Source: Adiantum capillus-veneris
Lineage: Eukaryota > Streptophyta > Polypodiopsida > Polypodiales > Pteridaceae
NCBI GenBank assembly: GCA_014529385.2
Contig: CM043945.1
Coordinates: forward strand, 153,885,741 to 153,949,740
Direction: 5' to 3'
Length of the DNA stretch: 64,000 nucleotides
The position numbers and the translations under genes are program-made. Shown piece after piece: positions 1 to 13,088 of the stretch (its first letter is position 1; every line of letters starts with the position of its first letter). Under the pieces are notes generated by a model. The model was not told where the DNA came from. It saw only the letters and a list, made by a program, of their open reading frames with translations, and made no database searches.

Positions 1-98
1 TTCCAATGTAGTCACTAGAAGAAGCACGAACTGCACTTGCTAAATAGTTTTTTTTCATTGGAGTGGTCTAGTCATGGTAGACAACAATCATTGGAAAC

Positions 99-1290
99 AT
101 GCATGGAATAAAATCGATGAGTTCAACCCAAGATTTTCAACCCCTTCATATCACACGATACAAAATGATCTCTTGGACAAATGTTACATCGAAGTCAAAA
201 AGCGTGTTCTCAAAAATAACACTTAGGAATATATCACTTTCAAGATGCACAATTGTGAGTGATGGTTGGTCTAATGTTCAAAGAAGACCACTGATCAATG
301 TGATATTGGTTTTTCCAAGAGGAGAAAGGTTCATAAAGGCGATTGACAGTTCTGGTGCAATTAAAAGTGGCAAATACATTGTTGAGGTCTTGATTAATGT
401 AATCAAAGAATCGATGTTGAACATGTCGATCAAGTAGTCATGGACAATGCAAAGAACTGTAAAAATGCTAAAAAATTAATAAAAAAGTGCATTTCACACA
501 TTTTCGTTGATAGTTGCAATATACACAGTTTAAACTTGGTGCTGAAGGATTGGTATACTAGTAGAGAAACCAAAGAGAAACCACATGGCTCACCAAAATA
601 ATTCACATAGTGCGACAAGTTGTGAAGCTCATGTTGAAACGACGAAGAGTGCTCGATTTGTATAGGATGCGCATGTCAGTTTTGTTAAAGTTACCTGCTA
701 AAAAATTGATTTTGCACACACTTTTATACATTAAAACCACTCGTACTCAATAAGTGCGATGTAATTGACACTTTCAATTGTACGACCTTGCAGACCAAAA
801 AAGTGAAAGAGAAAATTACATTTTTACGTGGGTCCAAAAACAAGCTTGCTTGGTAGAGAAGTGTAATGGATGCATACCATGTAATGATGTCCGTTATGTT
901 TACAATCCACAACCTTGATCAGAAGGTGCCAAATATGGGCAAAGTGAGGATGGTAGAGAAGTGTAATGGATGCATACCATGTAATGATGCCTGTTATGTT
1001 TACAATTGGCAACCTTGATTAGAAGGTGCCAAATATGGGCAAAATGTGGATGACCTGGTGGTCAGTCCAACAAAGTCTGAAAAATCCCAAGAAGTCAAAA
1101 GAGTCTATAGTAGAGAAGGACTGTGACTGTCATTCTCTCCAAAACAACAAAGAATTTTGGCCAAGTATTTTTATGCAAGGTGGAAGAGTGTTCATAGTCC
1201 ACTCCTCGGTGTGTTTTATATACTCGATCAGAACATAGACTTGAATGGAAATAGAATACCCAGACGACAAGTCAATAGCGAAGTACAAAA
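99..1290 (+). pseudogene. hAT-family transposase relic (DUF659-type), frameshifted
   Basis: Transposases of this family cut and paste hAT DNA transposons. In the first frame (about residues 45-105 of the 99-437 ORF) I read CTIVSDGWSNVQRRPLINV, the DUF659 core around the first catalytic Asp. From about 430 the next frame gives VMDNAKNCKNAKKLI and HIFVDSCNIHSLNLVLKD, the usual continuation. Around 1190-1230 a third frame gives HSPLLGVLYILDQNI, matching the later 'hPLH..AYfLNP' segment. The frame therefore changes at least twice, and stops are present. A 100-bp tandem duplication (851-1050) lies inside the coding part. No terminal inverted repeats or 8-bp target duplication were seen. The element is dead and probably incomplete at both ends. 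Family assignment is firm; exact ends are not. Confidence 0.75.
851..1050. repeat. Two-copy 100-bp tandem duplication
   Basis: Copies 851-950 and 951-1050 are exactly 100 bp apart and differ at roughly nine positions. The unit begins TGGTAGAGAAGTGTAATGG. It lies inside the hAT relic, so it duplicates coding remnant rather than marking a terminal repeat. Confidence 0.9.
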
Positions 1291-2079
1291 TGTTCAAGTC
1301 GGATAAAAAGAGGGTGTAAGTTCAATGAGCGATCGCTGAACAAGATTAGGGTGCTGTCTGCTCTTTGAAGAAAAATAAAATATAAGATGTGTTTCTTTGC
1401 TCTCTTAATTTCATTCAACTGTCCACTTTTTGCTGAGTATCTATCATGACATCTTGATCGGGGTGGTAATATACTTCATCTAGGAAGTACACTTTCCTAG
1501 ATGCACTCCAAAAGTCTATAAACATGTCAAATAGAAAACCTATTGCATAAATGTCACTATCTTTTGAGTATGAATCTGTGCACTATGGATCATATATTTC
1601 TAGAGAAATCCACACTGCTATGTGCCTTCAAAATTACAAAGTCCGATTGAGCTGCGAGATGCACAAAATTTTCTGATACACGCTTTGCTGGGGTTCTAAG
1701 CATCATGCCCAGATCAGTAATGCCAACACGGGGTTTATTTGCGCAAGTAAAATCAAGCATTATGTTGTAGGCATTAGAGATGTAAGTTGTTGTGCACTAT
1801 ACTAGTGGAGTGAGCAGCTACAACGCCATCAATAAGAGCATGTAAAATTGTCAGTATCCTCTCAATCACTGCTTTGATCCAGGTAGTCTCTATCTCTAGT
1901 AAGTTTTAATTCGTGGGTGGCAAATCTCTCTAGCCATACTGTAGCATGTGCATGCAGCATTTGAATGCTCCTTGGGTGAATGGCAGACAACTCATCATGT
2001 CTCCTAAGGTATCCCCATTGTAGTATGGGAAGATTGTGATTCAGGGGGCGTCGATGGTAAAATCAATGCATCTTATAAT
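1291..2079. other. No recognisable gene
   Basis: This AT-rich stretch has only short chance ORFs. I see no conserved protein fragment, RNA gene or repeat structure in it. It could hold further decayed hAT sequence that is no longer readable. Confidence 0.5.
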
Positions 2080-2325
2080 CTCGGGGGGTTCACTATGTGT
2101 AAAACTACCATATCACGTGCGTTCAAGACATGTTTGTAAACCCCCTTATCTGTGAATTTTTTTAAGAATATAATGTACCCTTTTCTTTTAAAATCTGTAA
2201 GTTTTTTTCAAATTTGAAAAAATAAGGCCCTTATCTATATATATTTCTGTAAGTTTCAAGAACTTTAAATACCCTTCTGTTGAACTCACATGATAGGTTA
2301 CATTTTCATTAGGTGACCTACCCGG
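2080..2325 (+). repeat. Dispersed repeat, copy 1 (possible DNA-transposon end)
   Basis: It starts CTCGGGGGGTTCAC (2080-2093), has ACGTGCGTTC at 2115-2124, and continues with repeated CCCTTA/CCCTTCTGTTGA motifs to about 2325. The same pattern occurs inverted at 11,870-12,110 and direct at 49,180-49,385. The perfect 14-bp inverted match with 12,097-12,110 suggests terminal repeats of a roughly 10-kb element, but no flanking target duplication was found. Confidence 0.6.
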
Positions 2326-3660
2326 GATTATAATGGAGGGGTGAAGTGCTTGTATGGCTTGCTCTTTTTGAAAGCTATCAAATTTTGTCTCAATCCCTAG
2401 TATTTTTCTACATACGTGATGTGCTCTGGAAAGAAAGAAATGCTTTTGATGGTTTATAATGTGCATACACCAAAAGAGTCTTCTCCAATCCTTGCACCGT
2501 CCACCATGGCTTTGTGGAGAATTCTAATCAGATGTGCGCACCTAATCTTCAAAGTTGTGTGCATGATTGTGCCAGTTCCATTGGCATCCGATCGACCACC
2601 TACGGTCACTTGCGCATCTTGGGTCATCTTCAACCGCTTGGGTAAGGAGGATTGGTCTTGAGTTTTTACCCGCTTCATCTTTATCTTCTGCTCCTCCCAT
2701 TGTTTATCCCATAGGGAGATCTTCTTTCAAGTCTCTGCAACAAATTTTTATATTGCACAACATTTTTCTAATCTTGTGGAGGGGAAGGTTGAATTCTCTT
2801 ATACTTGTAGGAGTCACCAACTCATACTAGCCTTTAGTTCACACTGTGTGCTATTGTTCTTCTAAATAGCGCTAGTGAGATCTTTAATGAAGACATCACT
2901 TCCATTTATTTGTTGTATGCGGCCATCTGCACATGAAGATATTGCCAATATACACTCTTTTTGAATGGCACGCATTATAAGTATTTTTTGCTTTGGCATC
3001 ATTTTTGCACTAGACATAGAAACCAACATATCAAATACAGTTTCATGAGTGCACTAGCACTCACACTAGTTCAAACAAACTATAATCATCACCTAAAGAC
3101 TTCAAAAAAATGTGCAAGATTATATTAATATAGATTGATAATCATTTTCCTTTTAAAAAGCTATGTTTAACGTGCAAAATGTATTAAAAACAAGTAACTC
3201 TTTAAAAAAACCACCCAGATCGAACAATACAGATTAACTTTTAACATTTCAAAATATTGTTATGGACCAAAAGACTCTACATTTTGCATATTACACTTTA
3301 AAAAACAATGTTACAATAAAAGACATGTGCATTGTAATGTACATATTTCCATTCTCATTTTAGCTCATTTTAAAATATCAATAATGTATAATTTTGTGAA
3401 GAAAACATTGTTCTGAGTGGACACACATAACTAAAATGGAAATTCGTTGCAGTTTTAACAGACAATTCATAAATTGAGTAGAACGTCTTACATCCAAAAA
3501 GATTAAATAACATGACTTACATCCAAAAAGTGTGCATATACCTTTTTAAATTGAATGTATATTAGCTGTTTGTAGACATAGAGAAATAGGAGAGTATAAA
3601 TTTTAGTGAAACTTTAGCTCTTGGTTTTGCAAAGATGGCAGAATTTATTAGTGTAGACTC
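2326..3660. other. No recognisable gene
   Basis: Only short overlapping ORFs are present, and none has a recognisable motif. The stretch from about 2,980 to 3,600 is very AT-rich. Nothing supports a gene or RNA here. Confidence 0.5.
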
Positions 3661-3689
3661 TGTTGAAGTTGGGAGCAGGCTCTACAGAC

Positions 3690-5328
3690 CTTCTATTGTG
3701 CATCTGGTGCACTGATCAATTGGAGAAAGACAGTGGCTTTCTCGATTGGTATTGCTCCTATGCCCGATTGGATGCCAGCTGAGTGTTTCAAGTGGATTCC
3801 CCCAAGAACTATAGTTTGGTACTTGGGTTCTCCGGTTGGTTTGTACTTGTCTCCCAAGTAGCAGATTGCTCCCCTACTCTTGTCTATCAGGAGGAACTTG
3901 TTACATTGGAGGTCCGCACGACTTTCTTTCGCAGACAAAGTTGTAGTGGCCAACCAGGTGTTGTTGGCTACTATGTGGTACATCACTTCTTGCTGGATCT
4001 TCTCGCGTTCTTGTATCATCCAAATAGAGAGGCTAATCAGGAACTTCATTTGGTCAAGGCATGATGCTCAGATAGCCCAGGCCAAAGTGGCTTGGCAGGT
4101 CATCATTCTTCTTTGTTCTCAGGGAGGGCTTGGGATCATAGACCCAGCACAGTAGAGCAGATCCCTTCTTGGGAAGTTCATCATTAGAGGACTTTTTCTG
4201 GGTGAGGAGCCCTGGAAGGAGTTCTTGCTTCAACAAATTCGTGCTAGGGTGCCGCAGATTGAAGTCCCCTAGCGACCTTCGACAAGATGGATTTTCACAG
4301 AGATGCGTAGAGTTGGCTTGAGTAGGAGACTGTAGGACCGCTTCGCTGTGAGTTTTCTCCGATCTTGGGAGCATCTACAACGAGGCCTGGAGTAGTGTCA
4401 GCCTACTTGCACGGGAGGAGCGCCTGAGACAGCCCCTTGTTTGGAACCCCATGGTTAGCACTCAGAGAGGCCACTTGGTTCGTAGTCGGCCTCATGTTTC
4501 TTGGGGTCCCATGGCAACGGGTCCAGCACACTCTTTCAGTTTGACTGGTTACAATTTTCAGGCTTGTCAGAGGAGCTATAGGGATTTCAGCTATAGGGCA
4601 TGAGAGGGGTGCGTAGCATGTGCAAGGACATCTCAAAGGCAGTACCAATTGAGTGGCTCACACCTCTCAAGCCAGTAGCGCCCAGATGGATGGGATCCTT
4701 CACACGACTGGAGGTCCTCATCTTAGTTTGGGCTTGCTCAGAGACTGTACCCTCCCTGTTTTTCAAGATACTGGGTGAGGGACACTTACACCAAGTTGTA
4801 GTAGAGGCCCCGTAGGTGGCAGAGTGTTGTTTTCAGAGGATTCAAGAGGTGGGCATCTGTGGGAGGACTTGTGTCATTGATCGTGACCCAGAAGCTTTGA
4901 GACTAGACATTTGAGACAATGGGCTTGGGAGTGTTTTCCACTAACACGAGTACAGTGGGATCCTGGAAAGTGGCTTTGGAGGGACCCTTTCTCCTCTACA
5001 GACCACCCAGATGTCCCTTTCCTTCAGTACACTGTTCGACTGGTACGTCACATACTAGTAGCATAGAGAGAGGCTCGACTTGCTGCAACACCTTATTGGC
5101 AGGAGGAGGATCTCACAGCTAAGTTCTTGGCAGCTTTTTGGGAGAGTTTGTGGGACTCTAGACAATTGAGGCGAGTCACTTTGTTCCAGTGGTTGGTCGC
5201 ACACAAAGCTACAACAGCTGGGAGATGGCTTGTACAGAATGGTCTCTCATCCGCATGCGCAGCTTCTGACCATCTTGTGGAGAGTCAGGGTCACTATCTT
5301 TGGGACTGTACTGTAACATATAATGGCC
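3690..5328 (+). pseudogene. LINE ORF2 3' portion: end of reverse transcriptase and zinc-binding region
   Basis: This is the C-terminal half of a plant L1-like ORF2, which supplies target-primed reverse transcription. At 3,900-4,140 the frames give SFADKVVVANQVLLATMWY, the 'KLSLAGRilLInsVL..iP.YW' segment that follows the polymerase core, then IERLIRNFIWSRH and KVAWQVIILLCSQGGLGI. Near 5,127-5,320 I read FQWLVAHKATTAGRWLVQN and CAASDHLVESQGHYLWDC, the zf-RVT region. The catalytic FADD box and everything upstream are missing, so the copy is 5'-truncated. There are several frameshifts and stops. Coding similarity stops at about 5,325 and resumes near 6,930, indicating an insertion. Confidence 0.8.
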
Positions 5329-6912
5329 TATTTACACTTGTGTAGAAGAAAATAGCATGAACATAGTGAGCATTTCACTAGAATAGATTCCTAATGAGAT
5401 TAACAAGAGTGCTTGGGTGGAGAGAGCAACAAAAAGCATAACACCTAGTTAGATAGCATGAACAATACTTCAAAAGAGAGAGAAATTAAGCAATTGACAA
5501 CAGTTGAGGACCGGATTTACATGGAGCCGGTCCCCCCTCCAAAAGGCTTTGTATTATGGTCTCTCCCATCAAGAGAGACATTTTACAATACAATTTCTTG
5601 TGTTCCTTCAATACTAGCTTGTGCAATGAAGATGGAAACTTCATGCACTACGCAAAACACTTATCAAACACAACATCAATCCCCTCACGGTCTCAGACCC
5701 AAGACCTCACACACCTTCAAAGATGGTGAGAGCTAGCGGGGTATGAGAGAAAATTGAGATGAAGAAGGAGTATTCTTACGAGAAAGATGTACATTTCCTC
5801 ACATAATCACTCATATTACCATAGCTTAGCTTAGTAATTAGCATGGTAGAGGAGATGAGCATGCATTGAAGCTTGGATTTTGGTTGGATTTGCATCACAA
5901 AGCCAAGAGTTGTTGGTGTAGGCCTTCCTTCTCACAAGCTTGGAGTAGGTGATAATCTTTCCATTAAAGCTTGAGAAGGAGAGACAGTCTTCTTTACTTC
6001 ACACATGAGATAGTGTGAGAGTGTGTGTCAATAATTCCTTGCAAAAGTCGGCCCCCTCTCTCTCTTGGTCGACCGCCATTGCTAATTACTCATGCTAGCA
6101 TCCTATTGGACCTCCCCAGGCTTAGCCAATGACAATTACGCATCATAAGTGATAGCCTTCTGACATGTGTCCCCCTTTCCCCTTTTGTGAGAGCTTTAGG
6201 TAATTTAATAATTCAACTAAACTCTCATTGGACCCCTTTGCCTCCTAGCCAATAGGAGTCAAGCAAGCCATTGGGCTGCTGAATGCTCATTGGTCCCCTT
6301 GGGAGACTGTCCAATAATCTTCTAGAGAGCTTAATTCTTATTGGTTATTTTATTAAGTGTTTTTAAATTAATCAAACTAGATGTACTCTATCCTAATTCT
6401 CATTGGTCCACCTCCAAGGCCATCCAATAGGATTTGAGTACACCTTGTGGGCATCTGGGCTAGGGAGTTGACATATGTCCCTCTCTCCCCTTGTGTACAA
6501 AGGGATCTTGTGTGTGTGTGTGTGTGTATGTGTGTGTGTGTATGAGTTTCTCTCTCATCCCCTACTTCTTGGGATCGCCCCCTCCTATGTAGGGATTGAC
6601 AAAGACTTTTGGGACACACACAAAGCATCCATTTTTCTCTAAAGTTGATCTTTGGACACAACCTTTGAATTTTGGAACCTTAGCATTTTGGAAGTCTTAA
6701 TGGGGTGAACCTTAAGCTCTTTTAATCCCATTGTTGCACATAGCTCTTTTGCAGATGGCCCCCCCTTTGGATCCCTATTTTTTCTCCTTTGGATCCCTAT
6801 TGTGTCCGGTCTGCTAACTTAACCATTATTCTAGCTTTTTCCCCCCTGGCACTTCCCCATATTAAATGATCAGTTTAACATGAGAAAATCATTTAGGAGA
6901 ATTAGATATTTA
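5329..6912. mobile_element. 1.6-kb insertion inside the LINE (class unknown)
   Basis: LINE-like coding sequence breaks off before this segment and resumes after it. The hexamer TATTTA occurs at both junctions (5329-5334 and 6907-6912), a weak candidate target duplication. The segment has no ORF that I recognise. Its right half carries CCAAT-containing inverted motifs and a (GT)n tract at 6,509-6,542. It could be a solo LTR or a non-autonomous element, but I could not define terminal repeats. Confidence 0.4.
6085..6440. repeat. Array of inverted CCAAT/ATTGG units
   Basis: Around 6,112, 6,230, 6,289 and 6,400 the sequence repeats the pattern [CT]ATTGG(A/T)CC - about 15-20 nt - (G/T)CCAAT; a half-unit lies at about 6,340. 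Each unit can fold into a short hairpin. The unit spacing is irregular (about 55-120 bp), so this is a degenerate array rather than a clean tandem repeat. Confidence 0.6.
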
Positions 6913-6929
6913 TTATTATGACAATCCTC

Positions 6930-7600
6930 TGGCATAGCAGGTGTGGCTTGGTGTTCTTCAGCTGATGCCTACTCTTTCCACGGCTTGGCAGTGCACTTGG
7001 GAGGCCGCTGCTTGGTCCACTCTCACAGGCCCGACACTTTAGCTTGAGATATCTTCCACTAGCAGGGTGATACTGATGCAAGGGGCGATCTACACTCCAT
7101 CCTGCCACAGAGCTTACTCCACAGGAGTGGTGTAGTGAGAGAGAGGAGTGTTGGGAGCTCATCAATGCCCTGACACTCTGGTTCGTCTGGCGGTCCCGCT
7201 GCTTTTGCATCTTTGAGGCTCGCCTTGTACCACCAGTAGAGACTGTTCCCAATCTTTGGCTAGAACTGATACATACTCTCAGAGGAAAGCTCGAGAGACT
7301 CCAAGGCAGCTCTGACCGCATGCGGGAGCATAGAGAGGCTTTCCTTCGACTCTGGCGTCCTGGGTCTTTTTTCACCATGGTCCAGGGTGTACTCAGATGG
7401 CACTACCGTCCACTTGTGTGGCTTTTCCCTCATCCCATTTCTTGATTTAGCCTCATTGTACATATGCTATTTTTCCAGTGGGAGAGTCTCCCCATCACGT
7501 TTGTTGTAGCCCTCTCTTGAAGAGGTGGTTGTATCCCTATGGGCAGTTTCATTAACTAATAGAAGGATCTTTTCCTCGGAAATTTTTTTTTGTATAAAAG
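6930..7600 (+). pseudogene. Continuation of the LINE ORF2 C-terminus and 3' end
   Basis: On the + strand this segment reads, with stops and shifts, as a tryptophan-rich tail: ECWELINALTLWFVWRSRC, FEARLVPPVETVPNLWLEL and REHREAFLRLWRPG. That is the usual post-zf-RVT tail of plant LINEs (W...aLW..RC..vFE). It follows naturally on the fragment ending near 5,325. The LINE probably ends near 7,580, where the sequence becomes AT-rich with a short T run. The annotation rests on context and the W/R pattern; no catalytic residues are expected here. Confidence 0.6.
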
Positions 7601-8359
<759 letters not shown>

Positions 8360-8639
8360 AACAAGCATGATGGGACCCCTCTATATATTTAGTTGCGGGC
8401 ATGTCGGGCTTCTTCATTTTCTTGGCAGGTCTACAAGGGAAATAATAAAGCCCGGCGGGCCCGCAAGGAAAATGAAAAAAATCGACGGGCTTTTTGTGGG
8501 TTTCCAGGTTACCCCAATCGACTTGTTTGTGATCATGTTAAGTGTGATTATGTTCATATGTTAATAAAACCTTGTGATCACACTAAATTTTACATAACAT
8601 AAATATTAAATCCATGACCTCTGTCATTTGATAAAATGT

Positions 8640-9140
8640 AGAATTCAAAAATTCGTTGTTGTTATGAAAAATAGTACTTGGCCTTTATGTGACTTGCTTG
8701 TTGATAAAAAGACCATTGATACTAAGTAGGCTTTCAAGCTAAAACACACACTAATGGTAGTGTTGATCGCTACAAGGTTAAGCTTGTGGCAAAAAGTTAT
8801 GCTTAAGAAAAGGGCATTGATTTTGATGAGACTTTTGCTCCCACTTGTTGTATGATGACCATTTGTAGCATGTGTGCATTGAAAGCTCATAATGGTTGGA
8901 GTGTACATTAGTTGGACAAAAAAACTACGTTTTGGATTGGTGATTTGCATGAGAAATTGTATGTATCATACTTCTATGTTTTAAAGAAATCTACATGAGC
9001 TTGGTATGAAAAGGTACATGCTTGCTTGACTACACATGGTTGTCTAATTCAGAGCAATTTGTATGTAAATTGTGTGTATGATGTATTATTGTTGTGCTTT
9101 ATGTTGATGACATGCTACTCACAAGACCAAACTAGAGTGC
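8640..9140 (+). pseudogene. Ty1/copia reverse transcriptase relic (RVT_2)
   Basis: Read across frames, this matches the start of the copia RT domain: AFKLKHT, then YKVKLVAKSYA, GIDFDETFAP, LKAHNGWSVH and GDLHEKLYVS, which follow the family pattern Y.ArLVAkGf.Q..GiDydEtFaPv...(N)gw.vhqmDvk.AFl.GdL.EeiYm. Near 9,095 the string YVDDML of the catalytic box can be read. There are many stops and frameshifts and no LTRs. Related RNase H-like remnants may continue to about 9,700, but these are weak. Dead element. Confidence 0.75.
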
Positions 9141-9436
9141 TTCGTTAGCTGCACAGACATGATTTGACGATCGTTGGAGAACATGAAACAAGAACTTGGA
9201 TAAAATATTTTGATGTTTAAAATGAAAGCACTGATGTAGAATGAATCAGAAAATTGATATGATCTAAAAATTGTTTAAGAATGTGAAAGATAAACATACT
9301 TACTAATGAAATTGTTTGATGTAAGTACGAATGGAGAATGAGTCAAATAATTAATACAATCTAAAATCTAAGAAAAAATTTAAGCATGTTCTCTAATCCA
9401 TTGAGCTTGATGTCAATCCAGCATGAATGCGGCTAC

Positions 9437-9690
9437 AAACATTGGGTTATATCGAGGACAAATGGTTATTAGTAGTTTTGCATTTGTGCTTATCAAGGTG
9501 CCAAAGAAGTAGCATGAAACAAATTGTTGTCCCAGTTGAAGATAGATGTACTCGATATAACCTAATGTAGAAACATTGGGTTATATTGGGGATAGATGGT
9601 TATTAGTACTTTTGCACGTGTGCTTATTACGGTGTCATGGAAGTAGTAGGAAACAAATTGTTGTGCTAGTTTAAGATGGATGGTGATTAC
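9437..9690. repeat. Two-copy 134-bp tandem duplication
   Basis: Both copies start AAACATTGGGTTATAT (9437 and 9571) and continue through GGTTATTAGTA and AAACAAATTGTTGT with scattered differences. It sits in the presumed 3' part of the copia relic. Confidence 0.85.
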
Positions 9691-9823
9691 ATTAGAGTAA
9701 TTTATTTCTACTCTCAAGTAGCCCCAAGTGCATTTGCAATCTGTATGAATATCATACAATGGTGTTATGTGAAGCAAGCTGCCAATGCGGTGATGTCAAT
9801 GGTGATGAATCATGCTAATAGGC

Positions 9824-9953
9824 GGTTGAACGGGCCATGGAATGAACTCCTCCAATTATGCATGTAGTGCCTAATGCCATGGGGTAGATGGTTGAATGGG
9901 CCATGGAATGAACTCGCTCTATTTATGCATATAGTGTCTGAGCATCCACTCTT
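9824..9953. repeat. Two-copy 66-bp tandem duplication
   Basis: Copies begin at 9824 and 9890. Both contain GGGCCATGGAATGAACTC about 6-7 bp in, then a TATGCAT segment. No gene is associated. Confidence 0.85.
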
Positions 9954-10510
9954 GCAAGTTTGGGTGAAGATAATATTGGAAGTAATACATTGCAAGCTAA
10001 AATTCAGTTCAATGCTTAATTGCATTAGTTGGAATCAATCTATCAATTCTGAAAGAAGGAGATAAAAACCATTAAAATCAAACCATTTAAAACGTTGTTA
10101 TGTCACAAGTAATTTGAACGGAGTTAAATAAACAATATCGTAGCTAATGATCAAACATATGGAATGAAGAGATAAGAAGGCACAATACAATAAAGATGAT
10201 AAAAGGTCACAACTATATTTTTCTGTGGTGTTCCAAAAAAAATAGTTTTTAAAGTTTGGAAGATGTCCAAAACAAACGTTATGACCCAATGTAGTTGTTA
10301 TTTTATTTTGTTTAATATAGTACTGCTCTAAGTTTCTAGTTTTATACTGATTGTTACAAATGGCTTAAGTGATAATTTGAAAATTCTCCTCAAAAGAACT
10401 ATAAGCATGGACGTCTTCACGCATTTTTTTGGGGGATTGCGTTTATGTTGACCAATGTATTTGTTAATGTTGTTTGTAACTTCAACATATCTCCTAACGT
10501 TGTGTTTGCA

Positions 10511-10696
10511 TCGTATGTTGTAGTCTACAAATTCTTCATGCGTCGTCGCTTTTTTGGGTGGAAGAATGATGTTTGTCTCCGGTTCTCAATGAGTGTACTT
10601 GCATCGTATGTTGTAGACTATGTATTCTTCATGCATCGTTGCCTTTTTTGGGGTGGAGGAACGATGTTTGTCTCCGGTTCTCGATGGGTGTACTGG
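10511..10696. repeat. Two-copy 93-bp tandem duplication
   Basis: Copies 10511-10603 and 10604-10696 share TCGTATGTTGTAG, TTCTTCATGC and GATGTTTGTCTCCGGTTCTC. The 10,445-10,756 ORF spans both copies, but I see no family resemblance in its product. Confidence 0.88.
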
Positions 10697-10699
10697 TAT

Positions 10700-11865
10700 G
10701 CCAATCATAGGTATCAGTTAGGTCAGCATAAAAGTCATGGCGGCCAAGAAAAATGAATAAAAGTCATTGATACTTCTTGTCCGTACTTGCCTTGGTCAAT
10801 TGCGACTAGCTCGTATGGAGACAATGGTTGTCCATATGTAGTCGCCTTGTGTTCGCTGTAGTACCACAATACCTTATGAATTGTGATTGGTAGATTAATT
10901 CCATCCTACGTGTGATTTGTCGAAGCCATTGAATTCTCCAAGATAGTGGCACAATTTTTTTGATTGACTTTTCATAGTTCATCCAAATTGATGTTGTACT
11001 CAAATCCCAGCTGCTCTATTGTGTACAGTGTAATTCCTTCAGTCTTTGCATCAACTTAGGAGTTGTGCTTCAAAACTGCGCATCATATTCTAATCCTCTT
11101 CGTATTGGATCTTGAGCTCTTCAAATATTTGCTTCATGAGGCTTAGCCATATACTTCTATATTACAAAGTTGTTCTCAAGATTAAAAGCAAGTATGTTGT
11201 GATGCCGCTTGTTCTTGCTCTATGAATTTTGTCCTATGCTCTCCACTCCATGAAAGAAATGGGCTATCCAATATTGAATGCCTATCTAGTGTACCCCGTG
11301 CAATTGCTTTCACTGTTGAGATGGCATTGACGAATATATTGATCACGCTCAATAGCTAGATATAAAGCTGATTTCCATTCAATGTTCTTCTCGTGTAGTC
11401 TGCAAGTAGGGACACGCAATAACTTTGACGTGTATTAAGCTCTCATAAGTGGAGCACTACACCCATTGCACTTGTATGTGTGCACCCTTTAAGCTAGATA
11501 GCAACCAAGAATACTAGAAACCATTGCATTTGATGTCTCAATTGGAGCTCTAGTACGGTCAATTGATATGCTTCTATGGATAAAAACTACACCACAGACA
11601 TAGCATATGCTTAAAGACCTGAATATCTCTGCAACATCTGAACTCCATTGATAGGCTATGTCGAAGATATCAACCCGTGATTGTGCGAATGGCAGACACC
11701 TGAGCTTATTACTCATTGAAATGCGATATCTTGCTTTTGATCTATTGAGGTGTATTATACGCTCTGTACGTTGGTCCATTGAATGTTTATTTAGACTCAA
11801 TTTGTATGGATTTAGCTTCCCTACGATGAGAACATTGTGACATTCATGTACTAGTCATGTGCAAG
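10700..11865. other. No recognisable gene
   Basis: Several ORFs of 60-100 codons occur on both strands (for example the - strand ORF 11,489-11,800), but none shows a motif I can assign. It may be the decayed interior of the element whose candidate ends lie at 2,080 and 12,110. Confidence 0.45.
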
Positions 11866-11869
11866 GTCG

Positions 11870-12110
11870 GAGGGTGCACTATGTAATCATGTTAATGTAT
11901 AATGTGAATTCAAAAGGAGGGATTTTAAAATGCAAAAAATTTAAACAATTTAACAGAGTACATTAAAATAAGGGGTTTTTATATTTAATTTTGAAAAAAA
12001 TCCTAAAATAAAGGGTCATTTTATTCATTTAGACATGTTAAAAGAGGGATTTATTTAATACCCCACGAACGCACGTTATATAGGCCGTATTGAACGGTGA
12101 ACCCCCCGAG
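11870..12110 (-). repeat. Dispersed repeat, copy 2 (inverted relative to 2,080)
   Basis: Read on the - strand from 12,110, it starts CTCGGGGGGTTCAC, has ACGTGCGTTC after 20 bases (12,067-12,076), then CCCTTATTTTAATGTAC-type motifs and a CCCTCCTTTTGAATTCACAT segment. This parallels CCCTTCTGTTGAACTCACAT in the 2,080 copy. Order and spacing of motifs are conserved although the overall sequence has diverged. Confidence 0.6.
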
Positions 12111-12433
12111 TGTGCAAGTAGCGAATAATGGAAGCATGTGAGATAACTATGTATACCATGTGAGACAACTATGTACCTGTTAGGTTTTGTTGCTGTAGGT
12201 TTTGTAACCGGATGTTAGAGACGGTAGATGGACTTTTTGTTTTGATGTGCCTTGCAAAGAACATATACAAAAGGTTAGATAAAAAGTATAGTTTTGAAGA
12301 AGCTGAACGAAATCTCATTATTATTATGTGTTCTTCCATTCTTATTTATAGAAAAAAAATTCCTTCACATTTCCTGTAATCAACGTGATACAACCTAAAG
12401 GACAGAAAGATCATGAAGGACTCTTGACGGACA
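12111..12433. other. No recognisable gene
   Basis: AT-rich spacer with no ORF of note. Nothing is supported here. Confidence 0.4.
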
Positions 12434-13088
12434 CACATTTAGCACACATAGAGAGGCCTTTACTCTGCATCCAATGAAACCAGCACAAAGCTTCCTAATC
12501 CTATACTTATTGAGCATATCCTGCAATCACCACCAGAAGACAACATTCCAGACAGAAAGGTCATCAAGAACTCTTCGCGCTTCTGTGAATGTAGCACCAC
12601 ATTCTTGCATCCCTTCTGGACAACCAACAATCTCCCAGTCCATTAGAAGTGGACGTAGACAAGGGTAGCAAGCTACATGCTCTAGTAGCCCAATTGGAGA
12701 ACCTGCTGGAAGCTCTTAATTTGGTGTCCCTTCATGCTATCCACGGTGTTTTTCTCGTCACATTTAGCACACAAAGAGAGGCCTTTACTTTGCATCCAAT
12801 GAAACCAGCATAAAGCTTCCTAATCGTGCACATGTTGAGCATATCCTGCAATCAACAATAGGAGACAACATTCAAGACATAAAGGTCATCAAGAACTCTT
12901 CGCACTTGTGTGAATGAAGCACCAATTTCTTGGATCCCCTCTGGACAACCAAGAATCTCCCAGTCCATTAGAAGTGGACGTAGACAAGGGTAGCAAGCTA
13001 CATGCTCTAGTAGCCAAATTGGAGAACCTGCTGGCTGGCAGCTTTTAATTTGGTGTCCCTTTGTGCTGTCCACGGTGTTTCGCTCGTC
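12434..13088. repeat. Two-copy 325-bp tandem duplication
   Basis: Copies start at 12434 and 12759 (CACATTTAGCACACA) and are collinear for over 320 bp, ending in CCACGGTGTTT(T/C)(T/G)CTCGT. The second copy keeps a 94-codon ORF on the - strand (12,852-13,136), while the first copy is frameshifted in that frame. The product has no motif that I recognise. Part of the unit (about 12,535-12,580) loosely resembles 60,585-60,650. Confidence 0.9.
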
